Positions 9,473-16,617 of a DNA stretch of 37,492 nucleotides are shown here, in pieces. The position numbers were made by a program, and so were the translations under genes. Source of the stretch: an uncultured Gammaproteobacteria bacterium (lineage in GTDB: Bacteria; Pseudomonadota; Gammaproteobacteria; UBA4575); assembly GCA_937922735.1 (NCBI GenBank), contig CALAJL010000060.1, forward strand, positions 1-37,492, in the 5' to 3' direction. Positions within the stretch are counted from its first letter, which is position 1. Each line of letters opens with the position of its first letter. A model generated the notes under the pieces. That model ran no database searches and had not been told where the DNA came from. It saw only the letters and a list, made by a program, of their open reading frames with translations.

Positions 9473-10150
9473 CTACTGACCTTTTAAAAGCCAGTTGGCA
9501 TATCTATGAAGTTCTTTGACAGAATCTTTATTCTGTTTTTGAGTCAGATCGGTGAGGATATTGCTAAGTTCTTGTTGGCGAGGAATGGAGAGAAAATCAT
9601 GTCTTTCAGCAAAGTCTAAAATAGATCTCTGTTCTGTGATTGTAAGAGGTAATGGTAATGGGCTAGGTTCTTCATTTGGCAAATTGATTTTTGTATTTTT
9701 ATTGTTTCGATATACCACTACAGTTCCAGCAGCAATGTCACCCAGACGTTTAAAATCTTTATTTATAAACATTGAGAGTAAACCTAAGGCATAGCCAAAA
9801 GGTAAAAAATCAGCAACTCTTAATAAATTTCTCAACATCGAACTTTGCCAATTTACGGGGGTACCATCATCATGGCAAACATATAAATTAAGTGTTTTTT
9901 TGCCCGGTGTCGCACCTTGATAGAGTTCAAATAAAACTGGATAGAACCATTCGACAATAAATATTGTAAGAAGAATTAATCCCCATCCAATGTTGCCTAA
10001 CCAAATAAGCATAAAGTATGCAGCAGTCTGAATCGTTGAACGAATAATAAAATCTATTAACCATGCATTTATTCTAACCACTGGTCCGGCTAAGCGTAGT
10101 TCGAGATCAACTCCTTCAGGTATCTCAAACTTGCGGATGGTATCTAACAT
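9473..10150 (-). CDS. RDD family membrane protein
   Basis: This 225-residue protein is the first gene of the minus-strand MoxR operon. The RDD domain covers residues about 15-145. It includes AGPVVRINAWLIDFIIRSTI (the Arg-Asp of the family name), GATPGKKTLNLYVCHDDGTP, SSMLRNLLRVADFLPFGYALG and KDFKRLGDIAAGTVVVYR. Two to three membrane helices are visible. The C-terminal 70 residues are soluble and charged. RDD proteins are small membrane proteins of mostly unknown function. Start ATG 10150 is preceded by TTTAGG. Five downstream genes follow with gaps or overlaps of only a few bases, so one transcript is likely. Confidence 0.88.
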   Translation of the reverse strand: MLDTIRKFEIPEGVDLELRLAGPVVRINAWLIDFIIRSTIQTAAYFMLIWLGNIGWGLILLTIFIVEWFYPVLFELYQGATPGKKTLNLYVCHDDGTPVNWQSSMLRNLLRVADFLPFGYALGLLSMFINKDFKRLGDIAAGTVVVYRNNKNTKINLPNEEPSPLPLPLTITEQRSILDFAERHDFLSIPRQQELSNILTDLTQKQNKDSVKELHRYANWLLKGQ

Positions 10151-10199
10151 GTGAGCCTAAAATTGTTAATGGAATTCTATTATTAGTTGAAGTAACTGA

Positions 10200-10240
10200 T
10201 TAATATAAGGATATTAGATGATTATATTTGCTTATATTAA
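10200..10240. promoter_or_regulatory. Perfect 10-bp inverted repeat around a TATAAT, upstream of the RDD-MoxR operon
   Basis: TTAATATAAG (10200-10209) and CTTATATTAA (10231-10240) are perfect inverted copies with centres 31 bp apart, about three helical turns. On the minus strand a TATAAT (plus-strand 10221-10226) sits between them, about 70 bases before the RDD start, with only a poor -35. This could be a paired operator for the operon. The local AT richness makes chance more likely than the length suggests. Confidence 0.4.
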
Positions 10241-10413
10241 CAAATATGTCAGTAACTATAACCGTAGAGTTGCTGATTAAGTGTGTCAGGCGGCTATATG
10301 ATGAATAGGCAAATATGGTCAATAAAACAGACGAGTATATGAAGTTATGAAAGGTTAATTTCGTACAAACACGTTATCTGTCGAAGAAGTGTATAAAGCT
10401 GGTGATATGATGT

Positions 10414-10461
10414 GACCCCTGCCTAATAAAGAACATATTAGGCCAGACTAGGACAGGGGTC
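10414..10461. repeat. Nested inverted repeat (REP/hairpin) downstream of the LysM gene
   Basis: An outer pair GACCCCTG/CAGGGGTC encloses an inner pair GCCTAATA/TATTAGGC with loop AAGAACA. The left arms share one base and a 10-base bulge (CAGACTAGGA) sits on the right side. It begins about ten bases after the stop of the minus-strand BON-LysM gene. It could act as a terminator or 3' stabiliser, but there is no T-run on that side. The GACCCC core also resembles intergenic REP-type elements. Confidence 0.5.
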
Positions 10462-10470
10462 GTTACGTGT

Positions 10471-10908
10471 TTAGTCGAGTGGAATGCGAATTTTTTGGCC
10501 TGGATAGATTAAATCAGGGTCTTTAATGACTTCACGATTGGCTTCGAATATTTTTGGGTAGTCCATAGCGTTGCCATAGTATTGTTTAGCAATCTTTGAG
10601 AGCGAATCCCCACTTTGAATTACATAGTATTCTACTTTGGCTTCTACTTCTGAGGCTGGAACACTAAGTCCCTCGGCTGTAACTTCAGTTACTCCTTTAA
10701 CATTGCCCGCCATAAGGATGGCTTTTTCATAAGCTTCCATACTAGAGGCATTGCCAGCAAGTGTAACTTTTCCGTCTTCATAGGCAACACTTAATGGGTC
10801 AATTCCTGGGTTTGATTCTTGTATATGCTGGGTGATTTTTTCTGCGGCATCGTCATCTTTGCCAAATAGTTTCTTGCCGAATTCTTTTGCAAAATCGAAT
10901 AGTCCCAT
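10471..10908 (-). CDS. kbp: BON-LysM protein (Kbp/YgaU type)
   Basis: This 145-residue protein has a BON domain (about residues 20-90, with EDGKVTLAGNASSMEAYEKA) and a C-terminal LysM domain (residues 95-144: YVIQSGDSLSKIAKQYYG, PDLIYPGQKIRIP). The length and order match E. coli Kbp/YgaU, a potassium-binding, osmotically induced protein. No signal peptide is visible, as in Kbp. The potassium-binding role is inferred from the family. A well-formed promoter lies just upstream, and the gene appears to be transcribed alone. Confidence 0.88.
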   Translation of the reverse strand: MGLFDFAKEFGKKLFGKDDDAAEKITQHIQESNPGIDPLSVAYEDGKVTLAGNASSMEAYEKAILMAGNVKGVTEVTAEGLSVPASEVEAKVEYYVIQSGDSLSKIAKQYYGNAMDYPKIFEANREVIKDPDLIYPGQKIRIPLD

Positions 10909-10942
10909 AGTCAGTTCTCTCTTTTATTATTATTGGTATTTC

Positions 10943-10971
10943 AGCATACCGGCATTAAAAAATGCTGTCTA
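10943..10971 (-). promoter_or_regulatory. Sigma-70-like promoter of the kbp-like gene
   Basis: Read on the minus strand: TAGACA (5/6), exactly 17 bases, then TATGCT (4/6), ending 35 bases before the ATG. The spacer contains a GCATT-n4-AATGC inverted repeat (10952-10965). A GGTAT-n6-ATACC repeat (10935-10950) overlaps the -10, so one or two regulators could bind here. Confidence 0.55.
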
Positions 10972-10999
10972 CTTGAGATATATAAGTAATATTCGATCA

Positions 11000-11029
11000 T
11001 GGATATCCTTTGTGTTTAATAAGTATAAT
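11000..11029 (+). promoter_or_regulatory. Candidate sigma-70 promoter for the 128-aa gene
   Basis: TGGATA (4/6), an 18-base spacer and a perfect TATAAT precede the gene at 11064. A TTCGT-n6-ACGAA inverted repeat (11031-11046) covers the expected transcription start and could be an operator. Confidence 0.5.
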
Positions 11030-11063
11030 ATTCGTAAGTTAACGAATTTACTGGAGAAATTAT

Positions 11064-11450
11064 ATGTTTGATGCACTTAGTATCCCGTTCGGATCTGTCA
11101 TGTTATACAACGTTGTAAAGCTCAAAGAGGGTGTCTCTGAAGAAGATGTACAACTTGCATTGGGCGAAATGTGTAATGTTGTTAAAAATAAGTATGGGGA
11201 TGATAAAGGTGGATTTATAGCTGGTCAGGTCTTCAAGTTTTCAGGATTTGTGTCTGATGAAGGCTCGATTGCTTCAAAGAAACAAACTGAAGACCACATT
11301 GCAATCATTACCTATTGGAAATCTTTTGAGCAGCATGAAAAATCTCATGCAGATGAAGCTTTTAAAGAAAAATTTGATGCTCTAGGTTCTTATTCAAGAG
11401 AAGCCTATGAAATTGGTTATGAAATGTTATGGCAAGGCGGGCCAGAATAA
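11064..11450 (+). CDS. Small protein, probably dimeric alpha/beta-barrel (ABM-like) fold
   Basis: The 128-residue product has the look of the dimeric alpha-beta barrel superfamily. A first strand (SVMLYNVVKLKEGVSEEDVQ) is followed by a helix, and a later strand-helix pair (DHIAIITYWKSFEQHEKSHADEAFKEKF) resembles antibiotic-biosynthesis-monooxygenase-like proteins. No cofactor residues are obvious, and the reaction, if any, is unknown. The start has a good Shine-Dalgarno (TGGAGAA) eight bases upstream. It is convergent with the NYN-domain gene. The fold assignment is by pattern only and could be wrong. Confidence 0.6.
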   Translation: MFDALSIPFGSVMLYNVVKLKEGVSEEDVQLALGEMCNVVKNKYGDDKGGFIAGQVFKFSGFVSDEGSIASKKQTEDHIAIITYWKSFEQHEKSHADEAFKEKFDALGSYSREAYEIGYEMLWQGGPE

Positions 11451-11484
11451 CTTGCCAATAAGTTATTCATAATTGATATTGCCG

Positions 11485-12030
11485 TTATTTTATTGATTTT
11501 TTATTTTTCTTGTTTAGTGGTGTTTTTCGTTTGCTACGTTTAGGACTAAGTGTAAACCAAAATTCTTTATTCAAGGCATGAAAATAATCTGCTTCTTCAA
11601 TTAATAGTTTTGACGTTGTGCTAGGCACCGAAGCAATTTCAACCCTTACACCCTCAGCTTTTAGGTGACGGACTAGCTCGATAAAGTCAGAATCACCAGA
11701 CATGATAATGATGGTGTCTACTTTACTAGCAACTTGAGTAGCTTTGATTGAAAGTGGTATGTCTGCACTTTTATGGCAAGGGCGTACAGACCCATGATAA
11801 AACTCGTGTAAGCGATCTTTGAGTTTTTGTGAAATTTGCTTGCCTTCGCGAAAGTATACCAAGCGGCTAAGGCCGCGATTGTCTAGTAGTCTTGGTATTA
11901 ATGTGTCGAAGTTAAGCATGGAGTTTTCATCTCCAGTTTCACTATGAATACTACGTTCTATGTTATTGCCGTCTATTAGTATTGCGACAGACTGGCTAAT
12001 GAGTACGCCTTCAGTTTGAGAGGGTGTCAT
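11485..12030 (-). CDS. NYN domain protein (LabA/DUF88 family)
   Basis: This 181-residue protein has the NYN (PIN-like nuclease) layout. AILIDGNNIERS (residues 16-27) carries the first metal-binding Asp, and DTIIIMSGDSDFIELVRHL (about 104-122) carries the acidic pair. VRVEIASVPSTTSKLLIEEADYFHAL completes the fold. NYN proteins are predicted metal-dependent ribonucleases in the cytoplasm. The target here is unknown. The C-terminus is a lysine/arginine-rich tail (SPKRSKRKTPLNKKNKKS) that may bind nucleic acid. It is divergent from the glycoside phosphorylase gene, sharing a 124-base spacer. Confidence 0.85.
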   Translation of the reverse strand: MTPSQTEGVLISQSVAILIDGNNIERSIHSETGDENSMLNFDTLIPRLLDNRGLSRLVYFREGKQISQKLKDRLHEFYHGSVRPCHKSADIPLSIKATQVASKVDTIIIMSGDSDFIELVRHLKAEGVRVEIASVPSTTSKLLIEEADYFHALNKEFWFTLSPKRSKRKTPLNKKNKKSIK

Positions 12031-12082
12031 ATATAATTTTTTCTTTGGATTTAAATGAACAAATGTTTACAAAATAATCATA

Positions 12083-12111
12083 CAGACAGTGTTAAGTGCT
12101 GTCTTTATAAT
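12083..12111 (+). promoter_or_regulatory. Promoter of the GH13_18 gene with palindrome over -35 and spacer
   Basis: CAGACA (4/6), exactly 17 bases, and a perfect TATAAT lie 43 bases before the ATG. An AGACAG-n9-CTGTCT inverted repeat (12084-12104) covers the -35 and the spacer, the position expected of a repressor operator. Confidence 0.6.
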
Positions 12112-12154
12112 TTTGAGTGTATATAAAAGTTTTAGGAGAGCTAAGTAGATAATC

Positions 12155-13909
12155 ATGGATGTTTTAAGTTTAACAAAGCAAGAGTTTCATAAAAGATTGA
12201 GTTCTCATGTTGAGTGTATCTATGGGAAAGAGAATACTGAAGATATTGTTAATAGGATATTAGATGTTTTTGTAGATTTACAGCCAGCTGATTTGAACGT
12301 TGAAGCAGATTTTGTTAATCAAGCATGGAATGAGAGTGACATATATCTTATTACTTATGGGAATTCATTTTTTTATGATTCTCAAAAGCCATTACATGTT
12401 TTATATCAATTCTTAATGAAGTATATGAAAGGTGTTGTCAGTACCGTGCATATATTACCTTTTTTTCCTTATAGCTCAGATGATGGCTTTGCAGTAACAG
12501 ATTATAAACAGGTTAACCCAGAATTAGGTGACTGGAATGATATTAACCGTATTGCACAACAATTTGATTTAATGGCTGACCTGGTCATTAATCATATTTC
12601 ATCTAAAAGTGATTGGTTTCAGCAATTCTTAAATAATAAAAAGCCTGGAAGTGAGTATTTTATTGAAGCAGATCATACTGATGATATAGCTAAAGTAGTA
12701 CGCCCTCGTGCAAGCGAATTAATACAAACGGTTGAGTCACCTTTGGGTCAAAAGAAAGTATGGTGCACTTTTAGTGCTGATCAAGTTGATCTGGACTTTT
12801 CTAATCCAGATTTATTCTTAGAGTTCATAAGCATTCTTCGCTTTTATATGGAACAAGGTGTGCGAACAATACGTCTTGATGCGGTAGCATTTTTGTGGAA
12901 ACAATTAGGTACTAGTTGTATTAATCTATCTCAGACTCATGAGATTGTAAAAGTACTCCGTCTTATTATTGAACGTTATTTCTCGCGTGCATTGTTTATC
13001 ACTGAAACCAATATACCAAATATCGAAAACTTGAAGTATTTTGGTAACTCAAATGAAGCACATATTATTTATAACTTTAGTTTGCCACCTTTATTATTGA
13101 ATGCAATGTGGGCTGGCAATTCAGATTACTTAGTGAGGTGGTCTATGAGCTTGCCACCAGCACCACTAGGGTGTACATACCTTAACTTCACCGCCTCACA
13201 TGATGGTATTGGTTTAAGACCTGCAGAAGGTATGTTGAGTGACTCTGAAATAGATTCTTTAGTTTCTGGTATGCGGGATTTTGGTGGGGAAGTCACATCA
13301 AGAGCAATCAGTGACTCTGGTGAGCGACCTTATGAAATCAATATTACATGGATGAGTGCAATGCAGGGCACTTCTGCAGGCAAAGATGGATATCAAATAG
13401 AACGTTTTTTGTGTTCGCAAATTGTAATGTTAGGTTTAGAGGGTATCCCTGCTTTCTATATTCATAGTTTATTAGCTGGAGAAAATGACTATGAAAAATT
13501 AGCTGCAACAAATCATAAACGATCCATTAATCGTGGGCAGTGGGATTTGGAAGAGGTGGATTCTATTTTGAGCGATTACACATCGAATTCATGCAAAGTT
13601 TTTTATGAGTTGCGAAGGCTTATCAAGGTACGCTCTAAACAAGCAGCGTTTCATCCAAACGCAACACAATATACATTGCATTTAGGTCAATCAGTTTTTG
13701 GGTTTTGGCGCCAGAGTGTTAATCGTGATCAAAGTATATTCGCAATACATAACATTACTAACGCTTCACAAGAGATTTCTTTAGCAAATATTAACTTAAT
13801 TTGTACTGACACTTGGATCGATTTGATCGCATGGGATACGATAGATTTGACCGGTGGTGTACTTGTCTTAAAACCTTATCAATGTGTATGGATCACTAAT
13901 AAAGCTTAA
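12155..13909 (+). CDS. GH13 subfamily 18 glycoside phosphorylase (probable glucosylglycerate phosphorylase)
   Basis: This 584-residue protein is a sucrose-phosphorylase-type GH13_18 enzyme, a cytoplasmic retaining phosphorylase. The catalytic residues are visible: nucleophile Asp242 in VRTIRLDAVAFLWK, acid/base Glu284 in FITETN and the transition-state Asp350 in NFTASHDGIG. ADLVINHISSKSDW (about 141-154) is the second conserved GH13 region. The family splits sucrose, sucrose 6-phosphate or glucosylglycerate with phosphate to give glucose 1-phosphate. I favour glucosylglycerate because the convergent neighbours two bases away are GpgS and GpgP, which make that solute. Sucrose phosphorylase remains possible. 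Confidence 0.85.
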   Translation: MDVLSLTKQEFHKRLSSHVECIYGKENTEDIVNRILDVFVDLQPADLNVEADFVNQAWNESDIYLITYGNSFFYDSQKPLHVLYQFLMKYMKGVVSTVHILPFFPYSSDDGFAVTDYKQVNPELGDWNDINRIAQQFDLMADLVINHISSKSDWFQQFLNNKKPGSEYFIEADHTDDIAKVVRPRASELIQTVESPLGQKKVWCTFSADQVDLDFSNPDLFLEFISILRFYMEQGVRTIRLDAVAFLWKQLGTSCINLSQTHEIVKVLRLIIERYFSRALFITETNIPNIENLKYFGNSNEAHIIYNFSLPPLLLNAMWAGNSDYLVRWSMSLPPAPLGCTYLNFTASHDGIGLRPAEGMLSDSEIDSLVSGMRDFGGEVTSRAISDSGERPYEINITWMSAMQGTSAGKDGYQIERFLCSQIVMLGLEGIPAFYIHSLLAGENDYEKLAATNHKRSINRGQWDLEEVDSILSDYTSNSCKVFYELRRLIKVRSKQAAFHPNATQYTLHLGQSVFGFWRQSVNRDQSIFAIHNITNASQEISLANINLICTDTWIDLIAWDTIDLTGGVLVLKPYQCVWITNKA

Positions 13910-13911
13910 AC

Positions 13912-15123
13912 TTATTGGTTATCTTCCGTAACTGCTTTATGTAAATCAGTGTATATATCTGGAATTGCGCTTACAACACGCGACCAGGTTGGCATAAACG
14001 GTGTTTCCATTGGATTAGTAAGATACATATCACCAGCGTCCATAATATTCTGTGCGAATAATTCAACTGTGCCTTCTTCTTTATGGCGATCTACTTGTAA
14101 TTCATTGATTGCTGCATCGTTATAATAGTTGTCAACTAAATCCAATGCTCGTCTATAGTATGCAGCTTTAATAGTGCGAAACTTTTCTAATGAAAGAGTA
14201 ATGCCTTGAGTGGAGAGCTTTCGGAATATGTTTTTTGTTATATCAACACTCATTTTAGATAATCCAGCACTCTGATCATTTTCAGAGAGGACTTGATGTT
14301 TATGGTCGTAACATTTAGCAATATCTACTTGGCAGATGCGTTGATTAGAGTATCTACGATGCATTTCTGAAAGAATGCCAATTTCTAGACCCCAATCACT
14401 AGGAATGCGTAATGAAGGTACTACACCTGCACGCATAGAAAATTCACCTGCCAATACATATCGAAAGCTGCCAAGAAAATCTAAATAATCATGGGAGCCA
14501 ATAACTTGTTTCAATGCAGTAAGTAGAGGTAGCACTAATAAGCGTGATACGCGACCAGAAAAATGATTTTCATGTGCACGATAATAGTATCCTTTGCAAA
14601 ATACATAATCGAAAGTTGGATGAATTACAGGATAGAGTAATTTGGCAGGGATGCTACGATCATAAGTAACTATATCGCAATCATGCAACGCTACCGCTTT
14701 AGATTTTCCAGAAGCTAAAAAATATCCAAGGCAATACCAGACATTACGCCCTTTACCTAACTGATCAGGCGCTAAACTATGAGCATTAATGGCTTGATCA
14801 ATTTTACGGAGTCTTGGCCCATCATTCCATAAAATGACATGATGTTGAGGTAGTACACTAAAAAATTCTCGAGCATGTTCAAATTCTTCTTTATTGGCTG
14901 CATCTAAACCAATAATAATTTCAGATATATATGATGCTTTTGAAAGTTGTTTAATAATATTGCCTAATGCGGGGCCTTGAAGTTCTGAATATAAACAAGG
15001 GAGGATTAGTGACATCGGGCTGTTTTTGCTCCAATCCGACAGTTCTTTTTCTAATGACTCAGTACTACGGTCAGTAAGATTATGTAGTGTAGCAATTACG
15101 CCATTTTGAAAAAAATCTGTCAC
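13912..15123 (-). CDS. gpgS: Glucosyl-3-phosphoglycerate synthase
   Basis: This 403-residue GT81-type glycosyltransferase transfers glucose from an NDP-glucose to 3-phosphoglycerate, the first step of glucosylglycerate synthesis. The N-terminal GVIATLHNL, the LILPCLYSEL strand and the nucleotide/metal-binding DCD (148-150, in VALHDCDIVTYD) are the features used. GKGRNVWYCLGYFLASGK (123-140) is typical of the group. It overlaps the upstream phosphatase gene by four bases, so translation is coupled. The start ATG of gpgS lies within the end of that gene. Assignment over mannosyl-3-phosphoglycerate synthase rests on the N-terminal pattern and the partners. Confidence 0.85.
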   Translation of the reverse strand: MTDFFQNGVIATLHNLTDRSTESLEKELSDWSKNSPMSLILPCLYSELQGPALGNIIKQLSKASYISEIIIGLDAANKEEFEHAREFFSVLPQHHVILWNDGPRLRKIDQAINAHSLAPDQLGKGRNVWYCLGYFLASGKSKAVALHDCDIVTYDRSIPAKLLYPVIHPTFDYVFCKGYYYRAHENHFSGRVSRLLVLPLLTALKQVIGSHDYLDFLGSFRYVLAGEFSMRAGVVPSLRIPSDWGLEIGILSEMHRRYSNQRICQVDIAKCYDHKHQVLSENDQSAGLSKMSVDITKNIFRKLSTQGITLSLEKFRTIKAAYYRRALDLVDNYYNDAAINELQVDRHKEEGTVELFAQNIMDAGDMYLTNPMETPFMPTWSRVVSAIPDIYTDLHKAVTEDNQ

Positions 15124-15926
15124 TCAATTAACTCCTTTAGCAATGTTAATAACGAATCATTCCAGCCCTGCGGGCCAGGGTGTTCGGCTACTCTAAGATT
15201 AGCATGATTATCAATGCACATCTTTGGTGCATGAGGGTTGGGGATCACGATGCCATAATCTGAAGTTTGTAACATCTTTATATCATTTGGACTATCGCCC
15301 AATGCAATTGAAGTAATTTCAGTGTTGTTATAGTTTTTAAATTCTTTCAGCAAGATAGTCATGGTGGTAGCTTTGTCGTGAGCCCCCATTACATGATGAA
15401 AACGTCCACCACTAATTAGTCTTAAACCATGTTCCTCTAATTGAGCGGCAAAGGCTTTTAACTTTGTTGGGTCATCTAACCACAAAAGAGGTTCAGTGCT
15501 ATCACGCTGATTTGCATATAATGCTTGATATGGCTTTAATCCTGTATGTTTAACGAGCTCTTCATTGCTCATATCGTTGAAGCTTTTAAAGCTGTATGAA
15601 AGCGAAAGATTATGTAATGCATGATTTATCTCTTTACGAGATTTCCCAATGACGTGTTTTATATATTTATTTGTAGTCTCCTGATCTGAAAAATAATTTT
15701 CAGGTATGGATAACAAGCCGCCATTTTCAGCAATAAAAGGGTGGAAAAAGTTAGTATTTTTACAAAGCTCTTCTACTTCAATAGCAGTTTTGCTGGTAGT
15801 AAATATGAGTGGGATTTGGTTATTGCGAATAAACTCTAAAGTGGGTTTTGCTGCATTAAAACTATAACTATCATGATCAAGTAGTGTGCCATCAAGATCG
15901 GTACACACAACAATGCTATTTTTCAT
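15120..15926 (-). CDS. gpgP: Glucosyl/mannosyl-3-phosphoglycerate phosphatase (HAD-IIB)
   Basis: This 268-residue HAD-superfamily (subclass IIB, MpgP/YedP-like) phosphatase removes the phosphate from glucosyl-3-phosphoglycerate to give glucosylglycerate. Motif I is DLDGTLLDHD (nucleophile D10, D12), motif II TTSKT (43-47), and the acidic motif IV ALGDSPNDIKML. The cap segment has KPYQALYANQRDSTEPLLW. It is the first gene of a two-gene operon with gpgS (ATGA-type overlap). A promoter with a palindrome lies about 42 bases upstream. The sugar specificity (glucosyl or mannosyl) is inferred from gpgS. Confidence 0.86.
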   Translation of the reverse strand: MKNSIVVCTDLDGTLLDHDSYSFNAAKPTLEFIRNNQIPLIFTTSKTAIEVEELCKNTNFFHPFIAENGGLLSIPENYFSDQETTNKYIKHVIGKSRKEINHALHNLSLSYSFKSFNDMSNEELVKHTGLKPYQALYANQRDSTEPLLWLDDPTKLKAFAAQLEEHGLRLISGGRFHHVMGAHDKATTMTILLKEFKNYNNTEITSIALGDSPNDIKMLQTSDYGIVIPNPHAPKMCIDNHANLRVAEHPGPQGWNDSLLTLLKELIE

Positions 15927-15967
15927 ATACAGTTCTTTGTCATCTGAATGGTAGTACTGACTATTGA

Positions 15968-15996
15968 ATTATGACTTTAACTAGAACTTGAGTTAA
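15968..15996 (-). promoter_or_regulatory. Promoter of gpgP-gpgS with imperfect palindrome
   Basis: On the minus strand: TTAACT (4/6), exactly 17 bases, CATAAT (5/6), about 42 bases before the gpgP ATG. A 20-bp imperfect palindrome (15977-15996; TTAACT...AGTTAA arms) covers the -35 and most of the spacer. This is the same geometry as in the convergent GH13_18 promoter, though the sequence differs. Confidence 0.5.
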
Positions 15997-16018
15997 GTTG
16001 TTAGCAAGAAAACAAGAA

Positions 16019-16588
16019 TTACCAGGAGCGCGGTTTTCCCATATCGATATGTAAGAAATTGCTTTTTGCATAATATCCAACACCTCCAGCCTGTAAAGAT
16101 AATGCAGCATTGCGTAAATGTTTTAGCTCTACATCAGGTATGCGAATATCGATAGCCATGCCTTGCATATGAAGACTTTTTTTGGCAACACCAGTAGTTT
16201 GTGTACGTAATTTTGCATTAGTTTGAGGAGAGCGGTATGCAGAAATGACATGGAAAGGAGAATTTGAACCAGTAGCTGTATGCAGGGTATGGAGCATCTC
16301 TAGTAAGTTAGTATCTATTTCGTGTACTTCATCCACTCGGTGATCACGTAAAATATAATTGATTTCACTCAAACTGGCTGTGTCATATTCGCCGTTTGAC
16401 CAATAAGTACTGCGTAATTTTTCATCAGTATGTAGATTGACAAATTCTAAAGTTCTTTCTGAAGAGCTGTCGGTACTGGCATGAATTATATTAGAAAAAG
16501 CACTAGTTGCTGCGATTGCAATGCCACATTTTAGAATTTTACGGCGCGCAAATTTTGTTGAATTGATCGGTTTGGGAAGACGTTCCAC
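16019..16588 (-). CDS. DUF882 murein endopeptidase-like protein (MepK/YcbK family)
   Basis: This 189-residue protein starts with a Tat-type signal (twin Arg at 15-16 in FARRKILKCGIAIAATSAF). The DUF882/peptidase M15-like domain follows, with FHVISAYRSPQTNAKLR, KKSLHMQGMAIDIRIPD and NFLHIDMGKPRSW, which hold the His/Asp/His zinc ligands. In E. coli MepK cleaves 3-3 and 4-3 cross-links in peptidoglycan. Its place directly after an L,D-transpeptidase gene, 29 bases away, fits a role with 3-3 cross-links, which is inference. The start is GTG, supported by AAGGA about seven bases upstream. Confidence 0.88.
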   Translation of the reverse strand: MERLPKPINSTKFARRKILKCGIAIAATSAFSNIIHASTDSSSERTLEFVNLHTDEKLRSTYWSNGEYDTASLSEINYILRDHRVDEVHEIDTNLLEMLHTLHTATGSNSPFHVISAYRSPQTNAKLRTQTTGVAKKSLHMQGMAIDIRIPDVELKHLRNAALSLQAGGVGYYAKSNFLHIDMGKPRSW

Positions 16589-16617
16589 AGAGTATCCTTG
16601 TATACATGCTGATTTAT

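Larger units (their letters stand above)
10151..10470. other. Intergenic region between kbp-like gene and RDD operon
   Basis: This 320-base gap holds no credible gene on either strand. It contains the inverted repeat near 10200-10240 and the long hairpin at 10414-10461. The stretch between them (10260-10410) has ordinary composition with scattered stop codons, and I see no tRNA or known small RNA in it. Confidence 0.6.
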
